Notes: generated by a model from the sequence alone, not told the origin. 64,000 nt of DNA from Actinomyces naeslundii (GCF_001956585.1 NZ_MSRR01000031.1:1-64000); one strand, 5' to 3'. Shown: positions 25,156 through 34,736, counted from the first letter of the stretch. Translations and numbers: made by a program.

Positions 25156-27801
25156 GTGAGTCAGACGATCCCCTCCCACTCGCCGCAGTCTCAGCGGGAA
25201 ACACGTGAGCGGGCACAGGACGACGCGGGAGACGATGCGGGCAGAGTCCGCGAGCGCGAGATACATGGTGAGCAGGAGGTCGTCGACCTCGCCTACAGCG
25301 AGCTGGACCGTCAGCTGGCCCAGGCCCGCCGCTCCCTGGCACGAACCGAGGCCCAGGGTGTCAGCGGAACCCACCAGTCGCGCGGGGAGCGGGACGCCTA
25401 CGCCGTGCACTACTCGTCGCTGGTCTCCTCCCTGGAGGGAGTCGAGGACCGGTTGGTCTTCGGACGGATGGACATGTGCCGCGCGCCCGACGACGCCGCT
25501 GGAGCATCCGGATCCGGAAACGACTCTGCACCCTCCCCCGGATCGGGCCGGGGCGTGGGCAGCTCCTCCCCGGTCACGGACGGGGGAAGGCGCCACTACG
25601 TGGGCCGTATCGGCCTGCAGGACGCTCAGCACCGTGAGGTGATCCTGGACTGGCGCGCCCCCCTGGCCCGGGCCTTCTACCAGGCCACGGCCTCCCATCC
25701 CATGGGGCTGGTGCGCCGTCGGCACATCGATACCCGGGCCCGCCAGGTGCTCGGGGTGGAGGACGAGGTCCTGGACCTTTCCGCCCTGGGATCCGAGGGA
25801 GCCCCGGAGGGGGCCTCCGCCGCCACCGTGGCCGCCGGCGAGCTGCAGGGCGAGGGGGCCCTCATCGCCGCGATGTCCACGGCCCGTGACGGCCGGATGG
25901 GCGACATCGTGGCCACGATCCAGGCCGAGCAGGACCGGATCGTCACCTCCTCAGGCCGGGGCGTGCTCGTGGTCCAGGGCGGCCCGGGGACGGGTAAGAC
26001 GGCGGTGGCTCTGCACCGGGTGGCCTACCTGTTCTACTCCGAGCGCGAGCGCCTGGAGCGCTCGGGCGTGCTGCTGGTGGGACCGTCACGCACCTTCCTG
26101 CGCTACGTGGAGCAGGTCCTGCCCTCCCTGGGTGAGACGGGCGTGGTCTCCACGACGATCGGCGACCTGGTTCCCGGGATTCGGGCGACGGCGCAGGAGG
26201 ACGCCCGCGTCGCCGAGGTCAAGGGGCGCTCCTTGTGGGTCAAGGCCCTCGAGCGCGCGGTGCGCGGTCTGCAGCGGGTCCCCGAGGCTCCGCGCGTGAT
26301 CGAGATCCAGGGGGTGCGTCTGACACTGGAACCCAGCGATGTGCGAGAGGCGGCCTCACGGGCCCGCCGGGGCGGCAAGCCCCACAACCTGGCCCGGGAG
26401 GCCTTCGTGATCTGGCTCCTGGAGCGCCTGACCGACCAGTACGCTGCGGCCACGAACCAGGACGCCTCGGACGCCGACACGCGGGCCTGGATCCGCGAGG
26501 ACATCCGTACCGCCCGCGACGCCCGCCGGGAGATCAACCTGTGCTGGATGCCGACGACGCCCCAGGGGCTGCTGGAGCGGCTGTGGAGCCGGCCCGCGCT
26601 CCTGGAGCAGGTAGCACCTTCCCTGAGCGATCAGGAGCGGCGGCTGCTGCGCCGGGAACCGGGAAGCCCCCTCACCTCCGCGGACATCCCACTCATTGAC
26701 GAGCTGGCCGAGCTGCTGGGTCCCAGCGAGGACGCCCAGGCCCGGCGCTCCCGGCTGGAGGCCCGACGCCGTGAGGACCTGGTGGCCTACGCGGCCCAGG
26801 CGATCGAGGCCCAGGACCTGGGTGACGGCATGGTCAGTGCCGAGATGCTCGCCGACCGGGTCTCCCAGGGCGGCCCCACTCTCACCCTGGCCGAGCGGGC
26901 CCGGGCGGATCGGACGTGGACCTACGGGCACGTCGTCGTCGATGAGGCCCAGGAGCTCGGCGCCATGGCCTGGCGGGCACTGGCGCGCCGCTGCCCGGTG
27001 CGCTCCTTCACGGTGGTGGGCGACCTGGCCCAGTACTCGGGCCCCCACGCTCCTGACAGCTGGGGCGAGGTGCTCTCCGCCCTGGGGACGGCTTCCGCCG
27101 AGGACGCTGCCGGCCAGTCCCGGTCCCAGTCCCGTCACCGGGCCCGTTCGCGCTCGCGGCGGAGCAAGCAGTCGGGACGCTCGCGCGGCGGGTCGACCCC
27201 GCTGCGCGAGGAGGCGCTCAGCGTCTGCTACCGCACTCCGGCCACGATCATGGAGGTGGCCGAGGAGACGGTGACGCAGCTGGGCCATCCCCCGGTCTAC
27301 CCGGTGCGCTCGGTGCGCGACCTGCCCGAGTGTCTCGAGATCACTGAGGTCACTGAGGCGGGGAGTGTTCCTGCCGCGCCGGTGCAGGCCCCGGAGGACT
27401 CGACCGACGAGGGCTCCGGCGCCTGGGGGCGGGCTCTGCGCGAGGCGGTGACACAGGAGGCGGCTCGTCTTGATCAGGAGGTGGGCACCGGCGTCGGACG
27501 CATCGCGGTCATCTCGCCCTCGCCTCGCCGCACCGAGTCGCTGCTGCGCGAGGACCCGGGCCTGGCCGCCGCGATGGAGGCACCGGGCGGGGACGTGCTG
27601 CGCTCACGGCTGCTGGTGGTCAGCCCGGTGCTGTCCAAGGGACTGGAGTTCGACGTCGTCGTGCTGGTGGACCCGGCCGACATCGGTGAGCGCAGCGCAG
27701 GCGACCTGTACGTGGCGATGACCCGACCCACACGCCGTCTGCGGGTGGTCAGCCGCCTGCCCCTGCCCGGAGGGCTCGAGGCGCGCCCCGGCGCCCGGTG
27801 A
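25156..27801 (+). CDS. HelD/HelR-type RNA polymerase-associated ATPase helicase
   Basis: An SF1 (UvrD/Rep-like) ATPase of the HelD/HelR group, which remove stalled RNA polymerase from DNA; the actinobacterial HelR form protects against rifamycins. The 881-residue protein has the N-terminal coiled-coil arm (about 25-60), Walker A VVQGGPGTGKTAVALHR, Walker B VVVDEAQELGAM, VVGDLAQYSGP, the SVCYRTP motif, SKGLEFDVVVLVDP and YVAMTRPTRRL. A strongly basic Arg/Ser-rich insert (about 27115-27200) sits between the VVGDLAQ and CYRTP motifs. The GTG at 25156 has GAGG upstream; ATG 25144 and GTG 25108 are alternatives. Confidence 0.88.
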   Translation: MSQTIPSHSPQSQRETRERAQDDAGDDAGRVREREIHGEQEVVDLAYSELDRQLAQARRSLARTEAQGVSGTHQSRGERDAYAVHYSSLVSSLEGVEDRLVFGRMDMCRAPDDAAGASGSGNDSAPSPGSGRGVGSSSPVTDGGRRHYVGRIGLQDAQHREVILDWRAPLARAFYQATASHPMGLVRRRHIDTRARQVLGVEDEVLDLSALGSEGAPEGASAATVAAGELQGEGALIAAMSTARDGRMGDIVATIQAEQDRIVTSSGRGVLVVQGGPGTGKTAVALHRVAYLFYSERERLERSGVLLVGPSRTFLRYVEQVLPSLGETGVVSTTIGDLVPGIRATAQEDARVAEVKGRSLWVKALERAVRGLQRVPEAPRVIEIQGVRLTLEPSDVREAASRARRGGKPHNLAREAFVIWLLERLTDQYAAATNQDASDADTRAWIREDIRTARDARREINLCWMPTTPQGLLERLWSRPALLEQVAPSLSDQERRLLRREPGSPLTSADIPLIDELAELLGPSEDAQARRSRLEARRREDLVAYAAQAIEAQDLGDGMVSAEMLADRVSQGGPTLTLAERARADRTWTYGHVVVDEAQELGAMAWRALARRCPVRSFTVVGDLAQYSGPHAPDSWGEVLSALGTASAEDAAGQSRSQSRHRARSRSRRSKQSGRSRGGSTPLREEALSVCYRTPATIMEVAEETVTQLGHPPVYPVRSVRDLPECLEITEVTEAGSVPAAPVQAPEDSTDEGSGAWGRALREAVTQEAARLDQEVGTGVGRIAVISPSPRRTESLLREDPGLAAAMEAPGGDVLRSRLLVVSPVLSKGLEFDVVVLVDPADIGERSAGDLYVAMTRPTRRLRVVSRLPLPGGLEARPGAR

Positions 27802-27843
27802 GCGCCATCGCACACAATCATCGGCAGCACCGCCCAGGCAGGT

Positions 27844-27863
27844 TACGCCACCGTAGGTTACGG
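27844..27863. promoter_or_regulatory. Overlapping TACG/CGTA palindromes upstream of the acyl-CoA ligases
   Basis: TACG-CCAC-CGTA (27844-27855) overlaps CCGTA-GGT-TACGG (27851-27863), giving three alternating half-sites. The same bases hold a direct repeat GGTTACG at 27841 and 27856. The position, about 100 bases before the ligase start, suits a TetR/FadR-like operator for lipid genes. Confidence 0.45.
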
Positions 27864-27958
27864 TTGCTCCTGACCTCTCGCCGTCGCGCCGTGTGACACC
27901 CGCGGCGGGCGGGACCTTCCCGACAGGGGAGGCTCACGGCAGACAAGGGGGAAGACCC

Positions 27959-29851
27959 ATGAGTGCTTCACGCGCGTCGGCGCCCACGCAGACCGACGAC
28001 AGCGTAGCCGCGACCGGTTCAGGCGCCTCCCGGGACGAGGTCCTCGACGCCGTCTACCGGGAGGCCGGGGTTCCTTCCGCGATCCCCGCGGTGAGCGAGC
28101 CCCTGTCCTGCATGCTGCGCGACGCCGCCCGGGACTTCCCGGAACGGGTCGCCCTGGACTTCCTGGGCGCCACCACCACCTACTCCCAGCTGGAGACCCA
28201 GGTGGCGCGGGCCGCCGAGGCCCTGCGGGGCCTGGGGGTCGGGCGCGGGGACGTCGTCGGGCTCATTCTCCCCAACTGCCCCCAGCACGTGGTGCTGGCC
28301 TATGCGGCCTGGCGCATCGGGGCGATCGTGGCCGAGCACAACCCGCTGGCTCCCGCCGCCCAGCTGCGCGAGCAGTTCCACATCCACCGCGGGCGCGTCA
28401 TCATCGCCTGGGAGAAGACCCTCGAGCGCCTCGAGGCGGCAGTGGGCTCCCTGGAGGCGGCAGGCCTGGGGGGCCTGAGCGTGTACTCGGTGGACCTGTC
28501 CCGTCACCTGCCGCTGCGCAGCCGCCTGGCCCTGAGGCTGCCGGTTGCCGCCGCCCGCACCCAGCGCCGCGAGCTGCGCGGCAAGGTGCCGGCCGGGGTG
28601 CGCTCCTGGGACGACCTGGCCGCCTCGGCCGCTCCCCTGGCGACGGGATTCCCCCTGCCAGGCGTCTCTGAGACGGCCGCGCTGCTGTACACCGGCGGGA
28701 CGACGGGCACGCCCAAGGCGGTCTGCCTCAGCCACGAGAACCTGCGCTCCAACGCCGAGATGTCGCTGGCCTGGGCCTCGCGCACCACGAGCCCGGGCAA
28801 GGAGACCTTCTACGCCGTCCTGCCCTTCTTCCACGCCTTCGGCATGTCCCTGTCGCTGCTGTGCGCGGTGGGGCTGGCCGCCACCCAGGTGGTGCTGCCC
28901 AAGTTCGGGGCGGACCTGGTGCTGGCCGCCTGGAAGCGGCGCCCGGCCACCTTCTTCCCCGGGGTCCCGGTCATGTTCGACCGTCTGGCGACCCGGGCAC
29001 GAGCGACGGGCGCGAACCTGTCCTCCTGCAAGATCGCCGTGTGCGGGGCCGCCCCCAACCCGTTGGCCGTGGCCCAGGCCTGGGAGGAGGCCACCGGCGG
29101 CACCATCATCGAGGGCTACGGCATGACCGAGTCCTCCCCCATCATCCTGGGCAACCCGATCTCGCCGGCGCGCCGGCCCGGCACCCTGGGGGTGCCCTAC
29201 CCCTCCACGCAGGTGCGGCTGGTGGACCCCGAGGACGTCGAGCGCGAGGTGGCTCCCGGTGAGATCGGCGAGCTGGTGGCCCGAGGCCCGCAGGTCTTCA
29301 CCGGCTACTGGGACAACCCCGAGGAGAGCGCCGAGGCGATGCTGGACGGGGGCTGGTTGCGCACGGGAGACCTGGTGCGTCAGGAGGAGGACGGCTTCTA
29401 CGTCATCGCCGACCGCCGCAAGGAGCTCATCATCTCCGGGGGCTTCAACATCTACCCCACGGAGGTGGAGGCCGCGGTCCGCTCAATGCCGCAGGTGGAG
29501 GACGTCGCCGTCGTCGGGCTGCCGGCCGAGGCCGGTAACGAGTCCGTCGTCGCCGCGATCCTGCCCAAGGAGGGCCAGACGGTCACCCTGGAGCAGGTGC
29601 GCGAGTGGGCGGCCAAGAACCTGTCCAACTACGCGCTGCCGCGTCAGATCGCGATCCTCACCGAGATGCCCCGCTCCCAGATCGGCAAGGTGCTGCGACG
29701 CGTCGTGCGAGACGAGCTCCTGGCCGCCCGGGAGGCGGCCTCCGGGGCCGCGACGGCGGCGGCCGTCTCGATCGTCGAGCACTTCCCTGGCAGGGGCGAG
29801 CGCAAGGACGACGCTCAGCACGACAGCGAGGATGACAAGACGCCTCACTGA
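27959..29851 (+). CDS. Long-chain fatty acid--CoA ligase (first of two)
   Basis: An AMP-binding (ANL) enzyme that activates a carboxylic acid with ATP and CoA. The 630-residue protein has the P-loop-like LLYTGGTTGTPKAV, the EGYGMTESSP motif, the GDLVRQEEDGFYVIADRRKE hinge and the catalytic-lysine region RSQIGKVLRR near the C-terminus. It is followed by a 35-residue charged tail. ATG 27959 is chosen because AAGGGGGAAG precedes it; an upstream GTG is possible. Fatty-acyl substrate is inferred from family resemblance; other aryl or alkyl acids are possible. Confidence 0.88.
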   Translation: MSASRASAPTQTDDSVAATGSGASRDEVLDAVYREAGVPSAIPAVSEPLSCMLRDAARDFPERVALDFLGATTTYSQLETQVARAAEALRGLGVGRGDVVGLILPNCPQHVVLAYAAWRIGAIVAEHNPLAPAAQLREQFHIHRGRVIIAWEKTLERLEAAVGSLEAAGLGGLSVYSVDLSRHLPLRSRLALRLPVAAARTQRRELRGKVPAGVRSWDDLAASAAPLATGFPLPGVSETAALLYTGGTTGTPKAVCLSHENLRSNAEMSLAWASRTTSPGKETFYAVLPFFHAFGMSLSLLCAVGLAATQVVLPKFGADLVLAAWKRRPATFFPGVPVMFDRLATRARATGANLSSCKIAVCGAAPNPLAVAQAWEEATGGTIIEGYGMTESSPIILGNPISPARRPGTLGVPYPSTQVRLVDPEDVEREVAPGEIGELVARGPQVFTGYWDNPEESAEAMLDGGWLRTGDLVRQEEDGFYVIADRRKELIISGGFNIYPTEVEAAVRSMPQVEDVAVVGLPAEAGNESVVAAILPKEGQTVTLEQVREWAAKNLSNYALPRQIAILTEMPRSQIGKVLRRVVRDELLAAREAASGAATAAAVSIVEHFPGRGERKDDAQHDSEDDKTPH

Positions 29852-29916
29852 GCCCCGCCCCGGTCACCACCGCCCGCCCATCTCCCCCAGCGACAGCCCT
29901 ATCCGACCCCACAGAC

Positions 29917-31692
29917 ATGAGCAGCAGCACCATCGACGCCGGAGCCTCACCGCAGCAGGCCACCGAGGACTACCACCACTACCTGCGCCCTCACTACCTG
30001 CCCGGGATCCCCGCAGCGATCGAGGTTCCCGACGCGCCTCTGAGCGATCTGCTGGAGACGGCGGCGCGCTTCTACCCCGACCGGGTCGCCATTGACTTCC
30101 TGGGCGCCACGTTGACCTACCACGAGCTGCTGGAGGCCTCGGAGCGGGCGGCGCAGGTGCTGCGGACCTCGGGGGTGCACAAGGGCGACCGGGTGGCTCT
30201 CATCATGCCGAACTGTCCGCAGCACGCCGTCGCGCTCTACGGGGCGCTGCGCATCGGCGCGGTCGTGGCCGAGCACAACCCGTTGGCGCCCGCCGAGGAG
30301 ATCCGCTCCCAGCTGGATGCGCACGGGGCGCAGGTTGTCATCGCGTGGGAGAAAGGCATCGATCTCATCACGGATCCCGCCGCCGATCCACGGGCCGGCG
30401 GCGACCCGCTCAAGGGCCGCACGGTCTTCAGCGTGGACCTCTCAGCGGCGATGCCGGTGCGCCTGCGCGCCGCGCTGCGCCTCCCGGTGGAGCGGGCCCG
30501 CCAGCAGCGGGCCGCCTTGAAGGCCGAGCAGCTTCCCGCCGGTGTGCGCTCCTGGGACAAGGAGGTGACCGGTGCTCACCGGATCCCCTCACGCTTCCCC
30601 TACCCGGCCGGCTCCGACGTCGCGGTCCTGCTGCACACCGGTGGGACGACCGGCACGCCCAAGGCGGCGATGCTCACGCACACCAACCTGCGGGCCAACG
30701 CCAACCAGGCCATCGCCTGGGTGCCGATGCTGCACGAGGGCGGGGAGAACTTCCTGTGCCTGCTGCCCTTCTTCCACGCCTTCGGACTGACCTTCAACCT
30801 CTTCTGCGCGGTGCAGAAGGCCGCCACCCAGGTGATGCTGCCCAAGTTCTCGGTGGATCAGGTGCTCGCCGCGCACGAGCGGCGTCCCTTCACCTTCTTC
30901 GTCGGCGTGCCGGTCATGTTCGAGCGGATCCTCGACGGCGCCCAGAAGCGGGGCACGAGCCTTGGCACCCTGCGCTACGGGGTGTGCGGGGCGGCCCCGA
31001 TGCCGCCGGAGGTCGGGGCCCGGTGGGAGAAGGCGACCGGCGGCTTCTTCGTCGAAGGCTACGGCATGACCGAGACGAGTCCGATCGTCGCGGGCACACC
31101 CATGGGGCCCTCGCGCCGCCTGGGGGCGCTGGGACTGCCCTTCCCGTCCACGGACGTGCGCGTCGTGGACCCCGAGGACCCGGATCCCAATCGGGAGGTG
31201 CCCGACGGCGAGCCGGGCGAGCTGCTGGTGCGTGGCCCGCAGGTCTTCGCCGGCTACTGGGAGGATGAGGCGGCCACGCAGGCCGCGATCCTGCCGGGCG
31301 GGTGGCTGCGCACGGGCGACATCGTGCGCAGGGAGGACTCCTTCCTGTGGATGGCCGACCGCAAGCGCGAGCTGATCCTCACCGGTGGCTTCAACGTCTA
31401 CCCCAGTCAGGTCGAGACCGCGATCCGCTCCCTCGAGGGCGTGGCCGACGTCGCCGTGGTGGGGCTTCCCGACGGCGCCAGAGGCGAGCTCGTGTGCGCC
31501 GCCGTGGTTCTCGCCGAGGGAACCGCGCCGGACTCCCTGACTCTTGAGGCGGTGCGGGAGCACGCCGAGCGGACGGTCCCGCGTTACTCGCTGCCGCACC
31601 GCCTGGAGGTCATCGAGGAGATGCCGCGCTCCCAGATCGGCAAGATCCTGCGCCGCGTCGTGCGCGAGCGGGTGCTTGCCGGAGACGAGTAA
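29917..31692 (+). CDS. Long-chain fatty acid--CoA ligase (second of two)
   Basis: A second ANL-family acyl-CoA ligase of 591 residues, clearly a paralogue of its upstream neighbour: both share YRP/HYLPGIPAAI-like openings, the DFLGATLTYHELLE region, NCPQHAVALYGALRIGAVVAEHNPLAP and the LLHTGGTTGTPKAAM loop. EGYGMTETSP, DRKRELILTGGFNVYPSQVE and RSQIGKILRR are intact, so it should be active. It starts 65 bases after the first ligase stops and is probably in the same operon, pointing to tandem duplication with diverged substrate range. Confidence 0.88.
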   Translation: MSSSTIDAGASPQQATEDYHHYLRPHYLPGIPAAIEVPDAPLSDLLETAARFYPDRVAIDFLGATLTYHELLEASERAAQVLRTSGVHKGDRVALIMPNCPQHAVALYGALRIGAVVAEHNPLAPAEEIRSQLDAHGAQVVIAWEKGIDLITDPAADPRAGGDPLKGRTVFSVDLSAAMPVRLRAALRLPVERARQQRAALKAEQLPAGVRSWDKEVTGAHRIPSRFPYPAGSDVAVLLHTGGTTGTPKAAMLTHTNLRANANQAIAWVPMLHEGGENFLCLLPFFHAFGLTFNLFCAVQKAATQVMLPKFSVDQVLAAHERRPFTFFVGVPVMFERILDGAQKRGTSLGTLRYGVCGAAPMPPEVGARWEKATGGFFVEGYGMTETSPIVAGTPMGPSRRLGALGLPFPSTDVRVVDPEDPDPNREVPDGEPGELLVRGPQVFAGYWEDEAATQAAILPGGWLRTGDIVRREDSFLWMADRKRELILTGGFNVYPSQVETAIRSLEGVADVAVVGLPDGARGELVCAAVVLAEGTAPDSLTLEAVREHAERTVPRYSLPHRLEVIEEMPRSQIGKILRRVVRERVLAGDE

Positions 31693-31711
31693 CCCTGCGG
31701 CTCCTCTGAAG

Positions 31712-32158
31712 CTACGGAGCCAGCGCCCGTTCCCAGGGCTCGACGTCGCCGGGGACGACCCGGAAGATCGGGTGCGCCTCAAGCCGCTCGGGCAGGGGCA
31801 GGAGCTCGGGGGCGCGCCCGGCCAGCTTGGCCTCAAGGTGCATGCGCTCCAAGTCCATCTGGCCCTCGGTGACCGTCAGGCCGACGCCGGTGCACTCCGC
31901 CTCGGGCAGGTCGATGCGGGTGGCGTCGAAGCGGTAGCCGCGCCGGACGGCCTCCTCGCGCAGCCCCCACAGGTAGGCGCCCACCGCTACCGCCGGGGTG
32001 ACCGGATCGGGGGCGGCGCGGAAGCGTTCGAGCTGGGGGTGGTTGCGGTAGCCGCGGGTGCGTCCGGCCAGGACCGCCTGGGCCAGCAGCGACTCGCGCC
32101 AGCAGGCCACCAGGCCCGCGCGGTCCAGATGGCGCGGGTGCAGCGACCACATGCGCAT
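31712..32158 (-). CDS. Pyrimidine dimer DNA glycosylase/endonuclease V family protein
   Basis: A 148-residue protein of the Pyr_excise family (T4 endonuclease V-like), which cuts DNA at UV-induced pyrimidine dimers. Recognisable sequence includes the N-terminal MRMWSLHPRHLDRAGLVACWRE, the YRNHPQLERF segment and the YLWGLREEAVRRGYRFD helix. The family fold uses the N-terminal amino group as nucleophile after Met removal. It is downstream of dapA on the same strand with a 22-base gap. Confidence 0.85.
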   Translation of the reverse strand: MRMWSLHPRHLDRAGLVACWRESLLAQAVLAGRTRGYRNHPQLERFRAAPDPVTPAVAVGAYLWGLREEAVRRGYRFDATRIDLPEAECTGVGLTVTEGQMDLERMHLEAKLAGRAPELLPLPERLEAHPIFRVVPGDVEPWERALAP

Positions 32159-32180
32159 GGCGGGAGTGCCCTACCGGTTC

Positions 32181-33077
32181 TTAGAGCAGCCCGGAGGCGG
32201 CCAGGACCTCGCGCAGGGCGGCCACCTCGGCCTCCTCGGCGCGCACGAGGGGCAGGCGCAGGGCGGGGCTGGGCAGGCGTCCCTGGAGGTGCAGGGCCTC
32301 CTTGGCCATGACGGCCCCCTGCCCGCCGCCCATGATGGCGTGCACGAGGGGACGCAGACTCCGGGCGAGGGTGCGGGCGCTGGCCAGGTCGCCGGCGTCG
32401 ACGGCAGCGATCATCTGGCGCCAGGAGTGGGCGTCGGCGTGGGCGGCCACGGAGATGACACCGGAGGCGCCGTGGGTGAGCCAGGCGAAGTTGAGGCCGT
32501 CGTCGCCGGAGTAGTACTCCAGGCCGGTGGACTCCATGCGCCTGAAGCCCTGCTCGACGTCGCCGGTGGCGTCCTTGACGGCCTTGACGCGGGGGTTCTC
32601 CGCCAGGCGCGCCAGGGTGTCCTCGGTGATCTTCACGCCGGTGCGCCCGGGGATGTCATAGACCATGACGGGCAGGTCGGTGGCCTCGACGACGGCGTTG
32701 ATGTGCCGGTAGACCCCCTCCTGGCTGGGGCGGTTGTAGTAGGGAGCGTTGATGAGCAGGCCCTCGGCACCGGCCTCCTGGGAGGCCACACCGATGCGCA
32801 CCGCGTGGGCCGTGTCGTTGGAGCCGGCGCCGGCCATGACCATGGCGCGTCCGGCCAGGGCGTCCTTGACCTGGTGGATCAGCTCCTGCTTCTCGGGAGT
32901 GTGGGTGGTCGGGGACTCACCGGTGGTGCCCGACAGGAGGATCAGGTCGGCGCCGTCGTCGACCAGGCTGACCGCCAGGGCGCGGGCGGCGTCGAAGTCG
33001 ACCTCCCCACTGGGCGTGAAGGGGGTGACCATGGCGACGCCGACGGAACCGAAGCTGCGGGAAGGGGCTGCGCTCAT
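32181..33077 (-). CDS. dapA: 4-hydroxy-tetrahydrodipicolinate synthase
   Basis: DapA condenses pyruvate with aspartate semialdehyde in the lysine/diaminopimelate pathway. The 298-residue TIM-barrel protein shows VAMVTPFTPSGEVD, LSGTTGESPTTH, the YDIPGRTGVKI segment with the catalytic Tyr, and the Schiff-base lysine in VKAVKDATGD. The ATG at 33077 (MSAAPSRSFG) is chosen; upstream in-frame codons lack conservation. In Actinobacteria dapB and dapA normally follow pnp and the M16 peptidase, as here. Confidence 0.96.
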   Translation of the reverse strand: MSAAPSRSFGSVGVAMVTPFTPSGEVDFDAARALAVSLVDDGADLILLSGTTGESPTTHTPEKQELIHQVKDALAGRAMVMAGAGSNDTAHAVRIGVASQEAGAEGLLINAPYYNRPSQEGVYRHINAVVEATDLPVMVYDIPGRTGVKITEDTLARLAENPRVKAVKDATGDVEQGFRRMESTGLEYYSGDDGLNFAWLTHGASGVISVAAHADAHSWRQMIAAVDAGDLASARTLARSLRPLVHAIMGGGQGAVMAKEALHLQGRLPSPALRLPLVRAEEAEVAALREVLAASGLL

Positions 33078-33197
33078 GGTGCCAACCCTAACGTGCACCC
33101 GGCCCGCAGAGGATCCGTTCTCATGATCTGTTGCATAGGTACCTACATCCCCAGCTGCACCCAGGGACCCGGCAGGCCCGTCACTTAGGCTCGGTCC

Positions 33198-33932
33198 ATG
33201 ACCTCATCGCCCTCATCCCCCTCCGGCAGCCGGGACGGCTCCTTCCTGAACGCCGACCCGCTGGCCGGGCTCAGCCCAGAACTGGATGCACGCGCCCCGC
33301 ACCAGCACTCCCACGGCGCTCACGACCCGCATGACCATGACGGCCCCCAGGTATCAGGGGGGTTCGTGCGCCCGGCTCGGTTGGGGGATCTGGCGGCGAT
33401 CGGGCAGGTCCAGTCAGCGACCATGCTCGCCTCCCTGGAGGCCGGGCACACCGCAGAGCACCACGCACCGCTGCCCGAGGGCGTGCGGGCGATGATCGCG
33501 GCCCCCGTCATCGCGGCGGGCTGGGAGGCGGCCGTGGCCGAGCCGCCCTCGCCCGAGCACCACGTCCTGGTGGCCACCACCGCCGAGGCAGACGCTGCTA
33601 ACCGGACGGTAGTGGGCCTGCTGGGTCTGGCCCCCACCCGGTCCATGGACGCCGAGGGACACGTTGACGAGACCGGCGTGCAGGCCGTGGAGGTCACGGC
33701 CCTCGGGGTGGAACCCGACAGCCAGCGCCGGGGACACGGATCCAGACTCCTGGCCGCGGCCGTCGACCTGGCCCGTCGGGATGGTGCCAAGGCACTGGTG
33801 GCCTGGGCCGTAGGCGGGGACGAGTCGGTGAGCCGGCTCCTGGCCTCGGTCGGCATGGCCCCCACCGGGGCCCACCGGGTACTCGGCGTCGGCGAGGGCA
33901 TCACCGAGGACTGCTGGGCGGCCTCGCTGTAG
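33198..33932 (+). CDS. GNAT family N-acetyltransferase
   Basis: A 244-residue GNAT-fold acetyltransferase. The acetyl-CoA binding segment is clear: VEVTALGVEPDSQRRGHGSRLLAAAVDLA. The N-terminus is His-rich (HQHSHGAHDPHDHDG, about residues 35-50), which could bind metal. It lies on the opposite strand between dapA and dapB, interrupting the usual dapB-dapA pair. The substrate is unknown. Confidence 0.8.
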   Translation: MTSSPSSPSGSRDGSFLNADPLAGLSPELDARAPHQHSHGAHDPHDHDGPQVSGGFVRPARLGDLAAIGQVQSATMLASLEAGHTAEHHAPLPEGVRAMIAAPVIAAGWEAAVAEPPSPEHHVLVATTAEADAANRTVVGLLGLAPTRSMDAEGHVDETGVQAVEVTALGVEPDSQRRGHGSRLLAAAVDLARRDGAKALVAWAVGGDESVSRLLASVGMAPTGAHRVLGVGEGITEDCWAASL

Positions 33933-33974
33933 CCCCTGACCAGCTCCCGGCCGGCTCCCGCCTACTCCCTCGAC

Positions 33975-34727
33975 TCAGAGGTCGAGCAGGGCGTCCAGGC
34001 CGATGGTCAGGCCGGGGTGGCTGGAGACCTGCCGGACGGCGAGGACCACGCCGGGCATGAAGGAGGCCCGGTCGAAGGAGTCGGTGCGGATGGTCAGCTG
34101 CTCGCCGGGGTTGCCGAGCACGACCTCCTCGTGGGCGGTCAGCCCCCGCAGGCGCACGGCGTGGACGTGGACGCCGTCGACGACGGCCCCGCGGGCGCCG
34201 TCGGGGTCGGTCTGCGTGGCATCCGGCATGGCGCCCAGGCCGGCCTCGGCGCGGGCGGCGGCGATGCCCTGGGCGGTGGCGACCGCGGTGCCCGAGGGCG
34301 CGTCGACCTTGTTCGGGTGGTGGAGCTCGATGACCTCGGCGGACTCGAAGTAGGGGGCGGCCTTCGCGGCGAAGCTCATGGCCAGCACGGCGGACAGGGC
34401 GAAGTTCGGGGCGATGAGGACGCTGCGACCGGCGGCCTCGGGCCGGGCCAGGTGCTCGCGGACGCGCCCGTAGGACTCCTTGTTCCAGCCAGTGGTACCG
34501 ACGACGACATCCACCCCGGCGTCGAGGAGGGCATGGACATTGGACTCGGTGACGCTGGGGACGGTGAAGTCGACGGCGACGTCGGCGCCCGCCAGGTGCT
34601 CGGCGTCAAGGGTGTCCCCCACGTCCAGGCGGGCCACGAGCTCGAGGCCCTCAGCGTCCTGGACCGCCTGGCAGACGGTCGATCCCATGCGCCCGGCGGC
34701 GCCCACAACAGCTACGCGAATCGTCAT
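33975..34727 (-). CDS. dapB: 4-hydroxy-tetrahydrodipicolinate reductase
   Basis: DapB reduces the DapA product with NAD(P)H in lysine/diaminopimelate synthesis. The 250-residue protein shows the Rossmann loop VAVVGAAGRMGSTV, the FTVPS segment, VGTTGW, and the active-site motif ELHHPNKVDAPSGTA. The gene converges with the GNAT gene with a 42-base gap and no strong terminator was seen between them. Its order relative to dapA is as in other Actinobacteria apart from the inserted gene. Confidence 0.97.
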   Translation of the reverse strand: MTIRVAVVGAAGRMGSTVCQAVQDAEGLELVARLDVGDTLDAEHLAGADVAVDFTVPSVTESNVHALLDAGVDVVVGTTGWNKESYGRVREHLARPEAAGRSVLIAPNFALSAVLAMSFAAKAAPYFESAEVIELHHPNKVDAPSGTAVATAQGIAAARAEAGLGAMPDATQTDPDGARGAVVDGVHVHAVRLRGLTAHEEVVLGNPGEQLTIRTDSFDRASFMPGVVLAVRQVSSHPGLTIGLDALLDL

Positions 34728-34736
34728 GGCTCCACC

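Noticed and set aside
25156-27801. A UvrD-type repair helicase instead of HelR
   Set aside because: The N-terminal coiled coil and overall motif layout fit the HelD/HelR group better, but this should be confirmed by alignment.
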